From Amphiplicatus sp046296195 (GTDB lineage Bacteria; Pseudomonadota; Alphaproteobacteria; Caulobacterales; Parvularculaceae): 64,000 nt of DNA. How positions within the stretch are numbered: the stretch's first letter is position 1; each line of letters starts with the position of its first letter. The stretch spans positions 186,001-250,000 of the forward strand of contig JBKBLR010000001.1 of NCBI GenBank assembly GCA_046296195.1, in the 5' to 3' direction. Below are positions 15,971-24,378 of this stretch, piece after piece. Below the pieces are notes generated by a model. It was not told where the DNA came from. It was given only the letters and a program-made list of their open reading frames with translations, and searched no databases. Both the position numbers and the translations under genes were made by a program.

Positions 15971-17053
15971 CTAGTTCGCCCGCGCCGCCGCCACGCGCGA
16001 TTTCCCCATCACATAGCCGATGACCTTGGCCACCGCCTCGTAATGTTCGGCTGGGATTTCCTCGTCGATTTCGACGGCGGCGTAGAGGGCGCGGGCGAGC
16101 GGGGGGTTTTCCACAACGGGTACGCGCGCCTCCTCGGCGGCCGTCCGGAGGCGGAGCGCGATGTCGTCAAGCCCTTTGGCGACGCATAGCGGCGCGGCCG
16201 TCTTGCCGCTTTCATATTTCAGCGCCACGGCGTAGTGGGTCGGGTTCATGATGACGACGCTGGCGGTCCGCACCGCTTTCATCATGCGCCGCCGGGCGCG
16301 GGCTTCGCGCTGCTGCCGGCGGCGGCCCTTGATCTGGGGGTCGCCCTCCGTCTCCTTCATTTCGCGCCTCACCTCCTCGCGCGTCATCATCATGCGTTTC
16401 ATCCATTGCGCACGCGCGAAGGCGTAATCGAGCGCGGCGATGACGCTCATCGCGGCGACGGTCGCGGCGATGAGCTTGAGGATGCCCTCCTTAGTCAGCG
16501 CAAGCGCCGCACGCTCGTCGGTGAAGGGAAGGCCGGCGAGGCGTTCATGATCCGGCCAGAGGGCGAAAACGAGAATGACGCCGACGACGGCGAGCTTGGC
16601 GAGGCCTTTGACGAAGTTTGCCAGCGCTTGCGGGCCGAAGAGGCGCTTCATGCCTTCAAGCGGCGACAGGCGCTTCAGCGCCGGCTTTAGGCGGTCGGCC
16701 GCGAACACGGGCGCAGCTTGCGCTGCATGGGCGCCGACCGCGGCGACGACGAAGAGAAGCGCAAAACCGGCGAGCGCCGCGCCCGCCGAAAGGGCGAGCG
16801 CGCGATAGAGCGCGGCGAGCCCTTCGGCGTCGGTCATGAACTCATGCGGACGCTCGAGAAACGTCGCGCCGAGGCGCGCAAGGCGCGCGGCGGCCCCATC
16901 GGCGAAAAGCCAGAGCGCGAACCCGCCGGCGGCGATCATCGCCGTCGCCGGGATTTCGGCGCTTTTCGGGGCGTCGCCTTTCCTCCGCGCGTCGGCGAGG
17001 CGCTTCGGCGTCGGCTGCTCTGTCCGCTGGCTCTGGTCTTGTTCCTCGGCCAC
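15971..17053 (-). CDS. flhB: Flagellar export apparatus protein FlhB
   Basis: A 360-residue protein opening EEQDQSQRTEQPTPKRLADARRKGD, the classic FlhB N-terminus, followed by four hydrophobic segments and a cytoplasmic domain with NPTHYAVALKY. Asn270 in NPTH is the autocleavage site that switches export specificity from rod/hook to filament substrates. Length is typical. The upstream fliR stop lies four bases away, so fliQ-fliR-flhB form one transcript. Confidence 0.96.
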   Translation of the reverse strand: MAEEQDQSQRTEQPTPKRLADARRKGDAPKSAEIPATAMIAAGGFALWLFADGAAARLARLGATFLERPHEFMTDAEGLAALYRALALSAGAALAGFALLFVVAAVGAHAAQAAPVFAADRLKPALKRLSPLEGMKRLFGPQALANFVKGLAKLAVVGVILVFALWPDHERLAGLPFTDERAALALTKEGILKLIAATVAAMSVIAALDYAFARAQWMKRMMMTREEVRREMKETEGDPQIKGRRRQQREARARRRMMKAVRTASVVIMNPTHYAVALKYESGKTAAPLCVAKGLDDIALRLRTAAEEARVPVVENPPLARALYAAVEIDEEIPAEHYEAVAKVIGYVMGKSRVAAARAN

Positions 17054-17057
17054 GGCG

Positions 17058-17831
17058 CTACCTCAGGAGCCCCGACAGCTCGGCGTCGAAGCGGTCGAGA
17101 AAGGCGGTGATCATGAGGCCGGTCGTCAGCATCAGGAGCATCAAGCCGATGACGAGGTTCGCCGGCATCAACATGAAGAAGACCTGCGCCTGCGGCATCA
17201 GCCGGTTGAGGACGCCCGCGCCGGCGTAGAAGACGAGCCCGAAGACGATGAAGGGCGCGGCAAGCCGCACGCCGAGCGAAAAGGCCGCCGCGACCGCGCC
17301 GATCATCGCCGGGGCGGCGTCGCCGAGCGCAAGTTCTCCGCCCGGCGGGAGGAAGCTGTAGGAGTCGCTGAGCGCGGCGAGAAGGAGATGGTGCGCGTCG
17401 GTCGCGAAGATCATCGTCGCGCCGAGGATCGCGAGGAAACCGCCGACGATCGCGCCTTGCGCATCCTGCGTCGGATCGAACACCTGCGCGAGCGAAAGGC
17501 CCATCTGCAGCGCGATCACTTCGCCGGCGGCGTTGAGCGCCGAAGCGATCGCGCGCGCGAAGAGGCCGAGCAGGAGCCCGATCAGCGTTTCCCCGCCGAG
17601 AAGGAGGAGAAGGGCGAACGCATCGCCTGCCGGCGGCGCCGAAAGGCCGGGCGCGACCGTCGGCGCGAGCGCCAGCGTCACGCCGAGCGCGATCGCGAGC
17701 CTGATGCGCGCCGGGATCGTGTAGTCGCCGAAAGCGGGCGCCGTCATCATCATCGCGCCGACGCGCGCGAAGATCGCCGCCAGCACGGTGATGTCGGCTG
17801 GAAGCAGCGCGAGGAGCGCGGCGGCGTTCAC
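17058..17831 (-). CDS. fliR: Flagellar export apparatus protein FliR
   Basis: A 257-residue integral membrane protein with about six hydrophobic segments and the FliR hallmarks ARVGAMMMTAPAFGDYTIPARIRLAIALG and GEVIALQMGLSLAQVFDP. FliR, FliQ and FliP form the export gate at the base of the flagellum. It overlaps fliQ by four bases and is followed by flhB. Confidence 0.95.
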   Translation of the reverse strand: MNAAALLALLPADITVLAAIFARVGAMMMTAPAFGDYTIPARIRLAIALGVTLALAPTVAPGLSAPPAGDAFALLLLLGGETLIGLLLGLFARAIASALNAAGEVIALQMGLSLAQVFDPTQDAQGAIVGGFLAILGATMIFATDAHHLLLAALSDSYSFLPPGGELALGDAAPAMIGAVAAAFSLGVRLAAPFIVFGLVFYAGAGVLNRLMPQAQVFFMLMPANLVIGLMLLMLTTGLMITAFLDRFDAELSGLLR

Positions 17832-18103
17832 GGCAAGTCGCCGCCGGCGATGAGGGTGAAAATCTTCGTTGTGAAGCGCCCGAGCGTTGCGCCCATGAAG
17901 GGCAGCGTCAGCGCGATGACGAGGAACATGACGATAATGCGCGGCACGAAGACAAGCGTCATTTCCTGCACCTGCGTCAGCGCCTGAAGGAGCGCAATCG
18001 CCAGGCCGACGACGAGTCCCGCGATCATCGCCGGGCCAGCGACGAGGATCGCCACCCAGAACGCCTCACGCGCAAGGTCCAGAAGCTCGCCGCCCGACAT
18101 CAA
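17828..18103 (-). CDS. fliQ: Flagellar export apparatus protein FliQ
   Basis: A 91-residue protein with two transmembrane helices (AFWVAILVAGPAMIAGLVVG and VFVPRIIVMFLVIALTLPFM) and the family motif IALLQALTQVQEMTLVFVP. It is the first gene of the fliQ-fliR-flhB unit and has a perfect CtrA box 64 bases upstream, as in Caulobacter, where fliQ is a CtrA-activated early flagellar operon. Confidence 0.95.
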   Translation of the reverse strand: MMSGGELLDLAREAFWVAILVAGPAMIAGLVVGLAIALLQALTQVQEMTLVFVPRIIVMFLVIALTLPFMGATLGRFTTKIFTLIAGGDLP

Positions 18104-18166
18104 CGGTCCCTCAACCAGCCGGCAGATTTTGCCGGGGCTATGGTTAAGGCGGCGTGAGCGGAAGGG

Positions 18167-18181
18167 TTAAGGAGGGGTTAA
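18167..18181 (-). promoter_or_regulatory. Perfect CtrA box upstream of fliQ
   Basis: TTAA-GGAGGGG-TTAA, two TTAA half-sites exactly seven bases apart, matches the full CtrA recognition sequence. It lies 64 bases upstream of the fliQ start. A further TTAA at 18144-18147 could be a half-site. CtrA control of fliQ is known in Caulobacter, so activation of the export-gate operon by phospho-CtrA is the likely role. Confidence 0.75.
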
Positions 18182-18237
18182 ACGGGATAAGCGCGCGGGC
18201 CGCGGCCGAAAAAGCCCGCCTGAACACTGTTGAGGAA

Positions 18238-18425
18238 TCATTTCGCTGCCATCGCCAGCGGCGACGCCGTCTCGGCGTCCTTCGCCAGCAGCTCCCGTCC
18301 GAGCGTTCTTCCGCTCGAACGCCCGCGTGAGCGCCGAGTTATCCCACATTTCCGCGCGGCGGATGAAGACGTCGCGCACCATGCCGTCGGAGCGGCGGAC
18401 GGACATATCTTTTTTCAGCGGCGAA
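18238..18425 (-). pseudogene. Decayed C-terminal remnant of an amidohydrolase paralogue
   Basis: On the minus strand this stretch encodes VRRSDGMVRDVFIRRAEMWD, then ALTRAFERKN, which aligns with VCRSDGVVKGVFIRGVEVWD and FTPAFEKKK at the end of the intact amidohydrolase at 19.6-21.5 kb. At about 18305 the frame changes, and the new frame reads LGRELLAKDAETASPLAMAA and stops at 18238, matching LGRVLRAREAETATLAMAAE. About 60 codons of homology remain. Nothing of the upstream catalytic domain is present. It is a frameshifted remnant, separated from the intact copy by one hypothetical gene. Confidence 0.8.
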
Positions 18426-18467
18426 CGCTTGGTTAGCCGCGCCCTCGCCTCCATGCCGCTAAAGGCG

Positions 18468-19539
18468 TCAGGGCCTGGCGATCTCAAGCTCGAACTCCCC
18501 GCCGCCGCTGAATTTCTGGTGCTGTTCGGGCCGGATGTCCGAGCTGAAGGTCCATTTGCCGACGACTGCGGTGACGCCGCCCTTTTCGAGGCGCGTTTTC
18601 TCGCTTGCCGTTTTCGCCCAGTCATCGTTGATTGAGAAGGCGTCGGACCACGGCGATTCGCACTTGCCCGTGCAGGCCGCCGGCAGCGTTCCGGTAATTG
18701 ACCGCAGCTGCGAGTCAATGACGATGCGACCCTGCTTGAGGTCGAACCACACTTCCGGCGCGCCAGACCCGCTTATGTCGGCGGCTCCGCTGCGCGACTT
18801 GACGCCTTCGCCCATGTCGCCGCCATCAAAGCCAAAGCGGAAATTGTCGACGTCGTTCGCCGTGATCGTGCCGGCGCAGGCTGGCGGCCCGTCGCCATAG
18901 GGGCTGACGTCGGGCGCCAGAAACTGCCAGTTGGGCTCAAGCTGCACAGCGGTCGCACGATCGGCGGCCTCTTCCATCCGGCTGCCGAGGCCTGCATTGC
19001 GCTCCTCGGCTGCTTCAAGGCGACCACGCGCGGCCGGGTCTTTGGCGGCCGCCATCGCGACGCGCGCGATGGAGTCGAAATCGCCGTTGCAAGCCCCGGC
19101 GCGCGCCTCGATGTCGTCCGTTCCGGAGCCTTCTTCCATTTCGGTCGCGGCGGCGTTCATTGCCGCTTCCGCCGCGTCGAGAACGACCTGCTGGTCGCGC
19201 GTCGGCCCGTCCGGACCGATGCCGCGCGGCGCCCGGACCACCATGCGGCAGACGATGTCGAAACTGCGCAGGATCTTAAAATCCGATCTCGGGCCCAAGG
19301 GATCGGGATCGGCGAGCATGCGCGCGGCGGTCACTGACCCCTTGAATTTCAGCGTCACCTTCGCGCCCTCGGGCAAAGGCGCAATCACCGAGTCGCCGCG
19401 TGCGCCGGCGGCTGCCGCCGACCCTGACGCATCGTCAGCCGTCGCCCCTTCAGCCGAACTGGTCTGCGATGAACCCGCCGGGGGGCGGACCACACAGGAC
19501 CGCAAGCAAAATGCCGAGCAACGCTGCAGGAAATTTCAT
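18468..19539 (-). CDS. Hypothetical exported protein with apparent frameshift after its signal peptide
   Basis: The long frame (18468-19505) encodes about 345 residues with no methionine start near its beginning. One frame over, GGGAGA precedes an ATG at 19539 that encodes MKFPAALLGILLAVLCGPPP, a good signal peptide, but that frame stops at once after GGFIADQFG. Contracting the G6 run at 19480-19485 by one base joins the two as ...LCGPPP-AGSSQTSSAEG. The mature part has several Cys (IVCRMVV, GACNGDF, PPACAGTI, AACTGKCESPW) and no family I recognise. I annotate the joined gene; the shift may be a sequencing error, a real mutation or slippage. Confidence 0.6.
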
Positions 19540-19636
19540 TATTTCTCCCACAACCCAGTCAACGGCAGGCTAAGAAATTTTCAAGGTTCAGCCAAGTGGC
19601 GCGGCGCATGTTTATTGGCATGCACGCCATGCGTCC

Positions 19637-21529
19637 CTACTCCGCCGCCATTGCGAGCGTCGCCGTCTCCGCCTCGCGCGCGCGCAGCACGCGGCCGAGC
19701 TTTTTCTTCTCGAACGCAGGGGTGAAGTCCGCCCCGTCCCAGACTTCCACGCCGCGGATGAAGACGCCTTTGACGACGCCGTCGGAGCGGCAGACGAGCT
19801 GGTCGTTCTGAAGGACCTCGCGCCAGATGCGCACCGTGTTCTTCTCCCCGTCATGCTTTGCGAGCGCTTCGGGGTCGATGAGAACGAAGTCCGCCTGCGC
19901 GCCGAGTTCGATCGAACCGGCGTCGATACCGAACAGTTCGGCGGCGTCGCGGGTGAGGCGTTTGACCATATAGGCGACGCCGTCCTCGCCCTTCGCCTCC
20001 CTCGCGATCTTCAGGGCGCGGAGGTTCACGTCATAAAAGGCGAGATTGGTGAGATGGGCGCCGGAGTCCGCGAAACCCGGCAGGAAAAGATCGCTCATCG
20101 TCAGTGTCGAAACCATCTGGGCGTCATGATTGGCGCTGATCGTCCTCCAGACGAAGCGGCGGTCCCAGCTTTTCAGAAGATGAAAGAAGAAGTCGGCGTC
20201 GTCGCCGAGCGGCGGGAAGCTTTCCAGCATCGCGCGCTCTTCGAGCGTGCGCGCGCCTTCGCCCGAGGACTGAAAACCCTTCGCGCGTTCATAAATGTCG
20301 TGAAGGTTTTCGCCTTGCCATACCGCGACCGGGCAGTCGGCGACCTCCATCTCTTCGATCGCGCGGCGGAAGGCGTAGTCCTCAAGCCGCAGCAGCCGCT
20401 TCAGCCGGTCGAGCGAAAAGCCCTGCTTGCCTTTGCGCCACATTTTCTTGAAACGCGCCTCGAAGGCGGGATCGTGATAGAGAGCGCTCCGGCCGGCGTC
20501 GTCTTCGAAGTCGAGTTTGATGAGCTCCCTGAGCTCCGGAATCTCTTCGGAGAGCGGCGTCACCGGCCCGTCTCCGAAGACGAGGAACCGCGCCGCGAGG
20601 CTTTGCAGATAAAAGCGGCCGTCCAGCAGCTTTGAGTTGAGAAGGCGCGCCAACATGTGCGCGCTGCGGATGATGTTGCGATTCGATCGGACGTCGAGCG
20701 CGGCGACGGCGGTGATCTTCAGCGGCTTGCCGAAGAGCCGCCCGCTCGTCAGCAGAAAGGTGCGGAAGACTTTCAAGGGGCTTTCCGTCGGCGGCGTCGC
20801 CTGCCAGACGCGGCCATAGCGGCGCACGACGCCGGTGAGGCGCTTCAACTCGCTATAGCCGGCATATTGCGACGGGATCCGCCGGTCGCGGTTGGGGTCG
20901 TTCGAGAGATAGTGGAACGGCAGTCCGTCGGAGGAAAAACCGGCATAGCCCTCGCGCATGCCTTTCTCGAGCAGTCGTTCCATTTCCGCCATTTCATCCT
21001 CGGTCGGGTCGCGCGTGACCGAGGGCGTGACGCCCATCGCCGCGATGCGGAGCATCGAATACGGGATGAGCGGGACGATATTGGGACCGAGATGGAGCGT
21101 CTCGAGATGGTCGAGATAATCCTTGGAGTCATTCCACGTGACGCGGTCCGCGACACGTTTGAGGACTGGCTTTGGAATGTTTTCAACGCGCGCAAAGCAA
21201 TCGACGACAGGATCCTGGTCGCCTTCCCTTTGCGCGCCGAAGGCGAGTCCGAGCGAGCAGTTCGAAACGACGACCGTCGTCGTGCCGTGACGCACGGACT
21301 CCGGAAGGCCCGGCGAGAGCTCGACCTCGAGGTCGTAATGGGTATGGATATCGAGAAGCCCCGGCGTCAGCCAGAGCCCCCGCGCGTCGATCTCGCGCTT
21401 GCCGGCGCCGATGGACTTTCCGCGGGCGGCGATCCTGCCGTTCTTCACGGCGAGGTCCTCGACGCGCGGGGCCTTGCCCGTTCCGTCGAAGATCTTGGCG
21501 TTGCGAATGACGAGGTCGTGGTCGGCCAT
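19637..21529 (-). CDS. N-acyl-D-amino-acid deacylase-type amidohydrolase
   Basis: A 630-residue metal-dependent hydrolase. DLVIRNAKIFDGTGKAP opens the composite domain, LTPGLLDIHTHYD holds the HxH metal ligands, GTTTVVVSNCSLG and EGYAGFSSDG belong to the D-aminoacylase group, and FADSGAHLTN near residue 500 supplies the catalytic Asp. Such enzymes deacylate N-acyl-D-amino acids, but many family members have unknown substrates. The start at 21529 has GGAG upstream; the frame is open 19 codons further. A decayed paralogous C-terminus lies at 18.2-18.4 kb on the same strand. Confidence 0.8.
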   Translation of the reverse strand: MADHDLVIRNAKIFDGTGKAPRVEDLAVKNGRIAARGKSIGAGKREIDARGLWLTPGLLDIHTHYDLEVELSPGLPESVRHGTTTVVVSNCSLGLAFGAQREGDQDPVVDCFARVENIPKPVLKRVADRVTWNDSKDYLDHLETLHLGPNIVPLIPYSMLRIAAMGVTPSVTRDPTEDEMAEMERLLEKGMREGYAGFSSDGLPFHYLSNDPNRDRRIPSQYAGYSELKRLTGVVRRYGRVWQATPPTESPLKVFRTFLLTSGRLFGKPLKITAVAALDVRSNRNIIRSAHMLARLLNSKLLDGRFYLQSLAARFLVFGDGPVTPLSEEIPELRELIKLDFEDDAGRSALYHDPAFEARFKKMWRKGKQGFSLDRLKRLLRLEDYAFRRAIEEMEVADCPVAVWQGENLHDIYERAKGFQSSGEGARTLEERAMLESFPPLGDDADFFFHLLKSWDRRFVWRTISANHDAQMVSTLTMSDLFLPGFADSGAHLTNLAFYDVNLRALKIAREAKGEDGVAYMVKRLTRDAAELFGIDAGSIELGAQADFVLIDPEALAKHDGEKNTVRIWREVLQNDQLVCRSDGVVKGVFIRGVEVWDGADFTPAFEKKKLGRVLRAREAETATLAMAAE

Positions 21530-21611
21530 CGGAACTCCGCGCGCAAAGCGAGCAGGAATCTTCCGAAAGGGCGCGCGTCTTCTCAAGCGTCAAGAGCAGC
21601 GAAGGGGTGCG

Positions 21612-22115
21612 CTATTCCGTCTTCGGGCCGACACCGTCGATCTCGGCGATCGTATCGCCCCCGCAAAGCACATAGATGACTCGGTAATTGGCGTTCGCCC
21701 GCTTGAGCGTGAAGGCGACCGGGGTCGGCGTCACCACCTGCATCACGAGATCGGCGGGCGGGACGGCGTCGAGATGGACGCGCAGACCGGGCGGCATCGC
21801 CCGGTCGGCGATCCCCTCGCGCCATGTGAGCGCATAGCCCAGCGTCGGCAGATCGACTTCGCCCTCGATCTTCAGCGCATGGCCGTCGCCATCCGCCTCA
21901 GTCCACGCCTTCCAGCCACGGCTGTCGAGAACAGGGCAGTTTTCGGCCACGAGGCTCTCCGTCTCTTCTGCGAGCGCGTCGTCGGCCTCGAGCGGGGCGG
22001 CGTCGGGCGCCGGGGCGGCTTCCGCGAGCGCCGGGGCCGGCGCAGTGGGCGCTTCTTCCTTCTTGGCGCAGGCGGCGAGCGCCACAAGAGCGGCGGCGGC
22101 AAGTCGGATCATCAT
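21612..22115 (-). CDS. Hypothetical lipoprotein
   Basis: A 167-residue protein beginning MMIRLAAAALVALAAC, with a lipobox at LAAC, then a Pro/Ala/Glu-rich linker (about 17-55) and a C-terminal domain with CPVLDSRGWKAWTEADGDG, LKIEGEVDLPTLGYALTWREG and VIYVLCGGDTIAEIDGV. The two Cys of the globular part could pair. Its family is not recognised. It lies between the amidohydrolase and fliE on the same strand but is not obviously flagellar. Confidence 0.7.
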   Translation of the reverse strand: MMIRLAAAALVALAACAKKEEAPTAPAPALAEAAPAPDAAPLEADDALAEETESLVAENCPVLDSRGWKAWTEADGDGHALKIEGEVDLPTLGYALTWREGIADRAMPPGLRVHLDAVPPADLVMQVVTPTPVAFTLKRANANYRVIYVLCGGDTIAEIDGVGPKTE

Positions 22116-22173
22116 GGGCGGGCTCCCCTTTCCAGCGGCCGGAAGATTACGGGGAGCAGCAGAACGCGCAAGC

Positions 22174-22473
22174 CTAAATCGGCATGCGCATGATCTCCTG
22201 ATAGGCCTCGATCATTCGGTTGCGAACGGCGAGAGCCGTTTCAAGGCTTACCTCCGCCGCCGAGATCGCGGTCACGACATCGACGAGATCAGCCTCGCCG
22301 GCGGCGACTTGCGCCGCCGCCGTTTCGCCGGCTTTGAGCGAGGACGCCGTTTCCGCGATCGCCGAATTGAGGAGCGCGCCGAAGGAGGCGGCCGGATCGG
22401 CGCTTTCGCGCGCGGGCGCGGCGCGAGCGGCGGCGGCGTAGGCGTGAGCGGCGCGAAGGGCGTCGATTGACAT
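22174..22473 (-). CDS. fliE: Flagellar hook-basal body complex protein FliE
   Basis: A 99-residue protein. The C-terminal VDVVTAISAAEVSLETALAVRNRMIEAYQEIMRMPI is the FliE signature; the N-terminal half is Ala-rich. FliE joins the MS ring to the rod. It is the third gene of flgB-flgC-fliE, three bases after flgC, a conserved order. Confidence 0.95.
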   Translation of the reverse strand: MSIDALRAAHAYAAAARAAPARESADPAASFGALLNSAIAETASSLKAGETAAAQVAAGEADLVDVVTAISAAEVSLETALAVRNRMIEAYQEIMRMPI

Positions 22474-22476
22474 CGC

Positions 22477-22887
22477 TTACTCCAGAATCCTGAGCGTCGC
22501 CACCGCCATCGACCGCACCTGGTCGAGCGCGCCGAGATTGGCTTCGTAGCTGCGCTGGGCTTCACGCAGGTCCATCATCTCGATCAGCGGGTTGACGTTG
22601 GCGACAAGGACGTTGCCCGCCGCGTCCGCCGCCGGATGCGCCGGATCGAAGCGCACGGTGAACGCCGTCGGATCGAGCTCGACGCGCGACAGTTTCACCA
22701 GCCTCGCATCGGCTTCCTTGTCGAGGAAGGAGGAGAACACCGGCACCTGGCGCCGGTAAGGCTCGAGCCCCGGCGCGACCGGCGTCGAATTGGCGTTGGC
22801 GATGTTCTCCGCGACGATGCGGATGCGCCCCGCTTGCGCCCGCATGCCGGACGCCGACGCAGTGAGGGCGGCGTTAAGATCATCCAT
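22477..22887 (-). CDS. flgC: Flagellar basal-body rod protein FlgC
   Basis: A 136-residue rod protein. The N-terminal ASASGMRAQAGRIRIVAENIANANST carries the rod-protein ANxxN signature, and the C-terminal VNPLIEMMDLREAQRSYEANL is typical of FlgC. It is exported by the FlhB/FliQR machine encoded nearby. It follows flgB by ten bases and precedes fliE. Confidence 0.96.
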   Translation of the reverse strand: MDDLNAALTASASGMRAQAGRIRIVAENIANANSTPVAPGLEPYRRQVPVFSSFLDKEADARLVKLSRVELDPTAFTVRFDPAHPAADAAGNVLVANVNPLIEMMDLREAQRSYEANLGALDQVRSMAVATLRILE

Positions 22888-22897
22888 CGCTCAGCTC

Positions 22898-23287
22898 CTA
22901 TCGGCCGCCGCGCACGGCGAGGCGGACGAGATCGAGGCTCTTGCGGTAGATCGAGGACGCAAGGCCGTAATCCATGCGCGTCTCTGAAAGCTTCATCATC
23001 TGGGTCTCGATCGACACCTGATTGCCGGAGAGCGAGGCCTCGCCGTCCGGGGCAAGGTGCGTGCGCGCCGGCGCGCCTTTCGCGCCGGCGGCCTGCAAGT
23101 GGCGCGGGTCGCTCACGCGAAGGCTCGCGTTGACGCGCGTGTCAAACCCCGACGCCGAAAGATCGCGCGCGACATAGCCTGGCGTATCGCTATTGGCGAT
23201 GTTCTCCGCGATGACGCTCGTCCGCGCCGCCAGGAAATTCAGCCGCTGCGCAAGGCCCGCAAGAAGGGGCGACTTTGAAAGGTCCAT
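22898..23287 (-). CDS. flgB: Flagellar basal-body rod protein FlgB
   Basis: A 129-residue rod protein with LNFLAARTSVIAENIANSDTPGYVARDL near its N-terminus, the rod-protein signature, and a C-terminal helix (VSIETQMMKLSETRMDYGLASSIYRKSLDLVRLAVRG). It is the first gene of flgB-flgC-fliE. A near-consensus CtrA box lies about 46-60 bases upstream. Confidence 0.95.
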   Translation of the reverse strand: MDLSKSPLLAGLAQRLNFLAARTSVIAENIANSDTPGYVARDLSASGFDTRVNASLRVSDPRHLQAAGAKGAPARTHLAPDGEASLSGNQVSIETQMMKLSETRMDYGLASSIYRKSLDLVRLAVRGGR

Positions 23288-23332
23288 CGGAAAACCCGCA
23301 ATCCCTGAGGCGGCGAGGATCGCGCCTTATGG

Positions 23333-23347
23333 TTAAGCGGTCGTTGA
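23333..23347 (-). promoter_or_regulatory. Near-consensus CtrA box upstream of flgB
   Basis: TTAA-GCGGTCG-TTGA matches TTAA-N7-TTAA at seven of eight defined bases. It lies in the 141-base divergent spacer between flgB (minus strand, start at 23287) and the patatin gene. Its position relative to flgB resembles that of the perfect box before fliQ, so CtrA control of the rod genes is plausible. Confidence 0.5.
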
Positions 23348-23428
23348 AAAGCCGCCGGTTGAAGGCGAAGAGAACCCGCGCCACAATCGGCGGTCGCAAA
23401 CGGGACCTTTCCGGGAAGACCGGCGAGC

Positions 23429-24358
23429 ATGAAGAAGAAGTTCGGACTGGTTCTGGGCTCGGGGGCGGCGCGCGGCTGGGCCCATGTCGGCGTTCTGCGC
23501 GCGCTCGATGCGCTGGGACTCAAGCCCGACGTCGTCGCCGGCTGTTCGGTCGGGGCGCTCGTGGGCGGCGCCTGGCTTTGCGGCGCGCTCGATGAATTCG
23601 AAGCCTGGGCTCGTGAATTATCACCCGTCTCGGCCTTCGGCGCCTTCAATTTCTGGGTCAATCGCGGCGGGCTCATCGACACGACGCCGGCCTTCGCCGC
23701 CTTCTCCGCCTTCGACCGCAAGATCGAGGAACTTCCGGTCAAGTTCGGCGCCGTCGCCGCCGATCTCGGCACCGGCGAGGAGGTCTGGATCACGCAGGGC
23801 TCGGTGATCGAGGCGGCACGCGCCTCATCCGCGATCCCGGTCATCTTTCACGCCGTGCAACGGGGCCCGCGCTGGCTCGTCGACGGCGCCGTCGCCAATC
23901 CGACGCCGGTCAGCCTAGCGCGGTTTCTCGGCGCCGATGTCGTCGTTTCGGTCGATCTCAACGCCAATCCGCGCGTGCTGTCGCGGTTCAACGCCCCGCC
24001 GCCCGGCCCGCCGGCGCTCGACCCTGCGCCAGCGCCGAAGGCCGACGAGAGCTTTTCCGGCGCCGTCAACAAGTTCATCGAAGACACCCGCAAGCGCGTC
24101 AACCGCCAGCTCGCCATCGCTCGCTCGCGCCAGCAGGCCAAGCCCCAGCTTTTCGAAACGGCCTACGCCGCGATCGACATCTTCCAGATGCATCTGACGC
24201 GCATGCGGGCGGAAACTTCGCCCCCTGACGTCGCGCTCACTCCGGACATGCGCGACGCCCTGCCGAACGCCTTCGACCGCGCCGACGAATTCATCGACAA
24301 GGGCCGTCAGGCGCTGATGGCGCGGCGCGCCGACATTGAGGCGCTGCTCGCCTCCTGA
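23429..24358 (+). CDS. Patatin-like phospholipase, RssA-type
   Basis: A 309-residue protein with the patatin layout: GLVLGSGAARGWAHVGVL (oxyanion-hole glycine loop), GCSVG with nucleophile Ser40, and the catalytic Asp152 in VDGAVANPTPV. It matches the RssA subgroup of cytoplasmic patatin-like serine hydrolases. The substrate is probably a phospholipid or acyl ester, but is not shown by the sequence. It is divergent from flgB and is followed 20 bases later by an S9 peptidase gene. Confidence 0.88.
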   Translation: MKKKFGLVLGSGAARGWAHVGVLRALDALGLKPDVVAGCSVGALVGGAWLCGALDEFEAWARELSPVSAFGAFNFWVNRGGLIDTTPAFAAFSAFDRKIEELPVKFGAVAADLGTGEEVWITQGSVIEAARASSAIPVIFHAVQRGPRWLVDGAVANPTPVSLARFLGADVVVSVDLNANPRVLSRFNAPPPGPPALDPAPAPKADESFSGAVNKFIEDTRKRVNRQLAIARSRQQAKPQLFETAYAAIDIFQMHLTRMRAETSPPDVALTPDMRDALPNAFDRADEFIDKGRQALMARRADIEALLAS

Positions 24359-24378
24359 CGCCGAAAGGATAATCCCTG

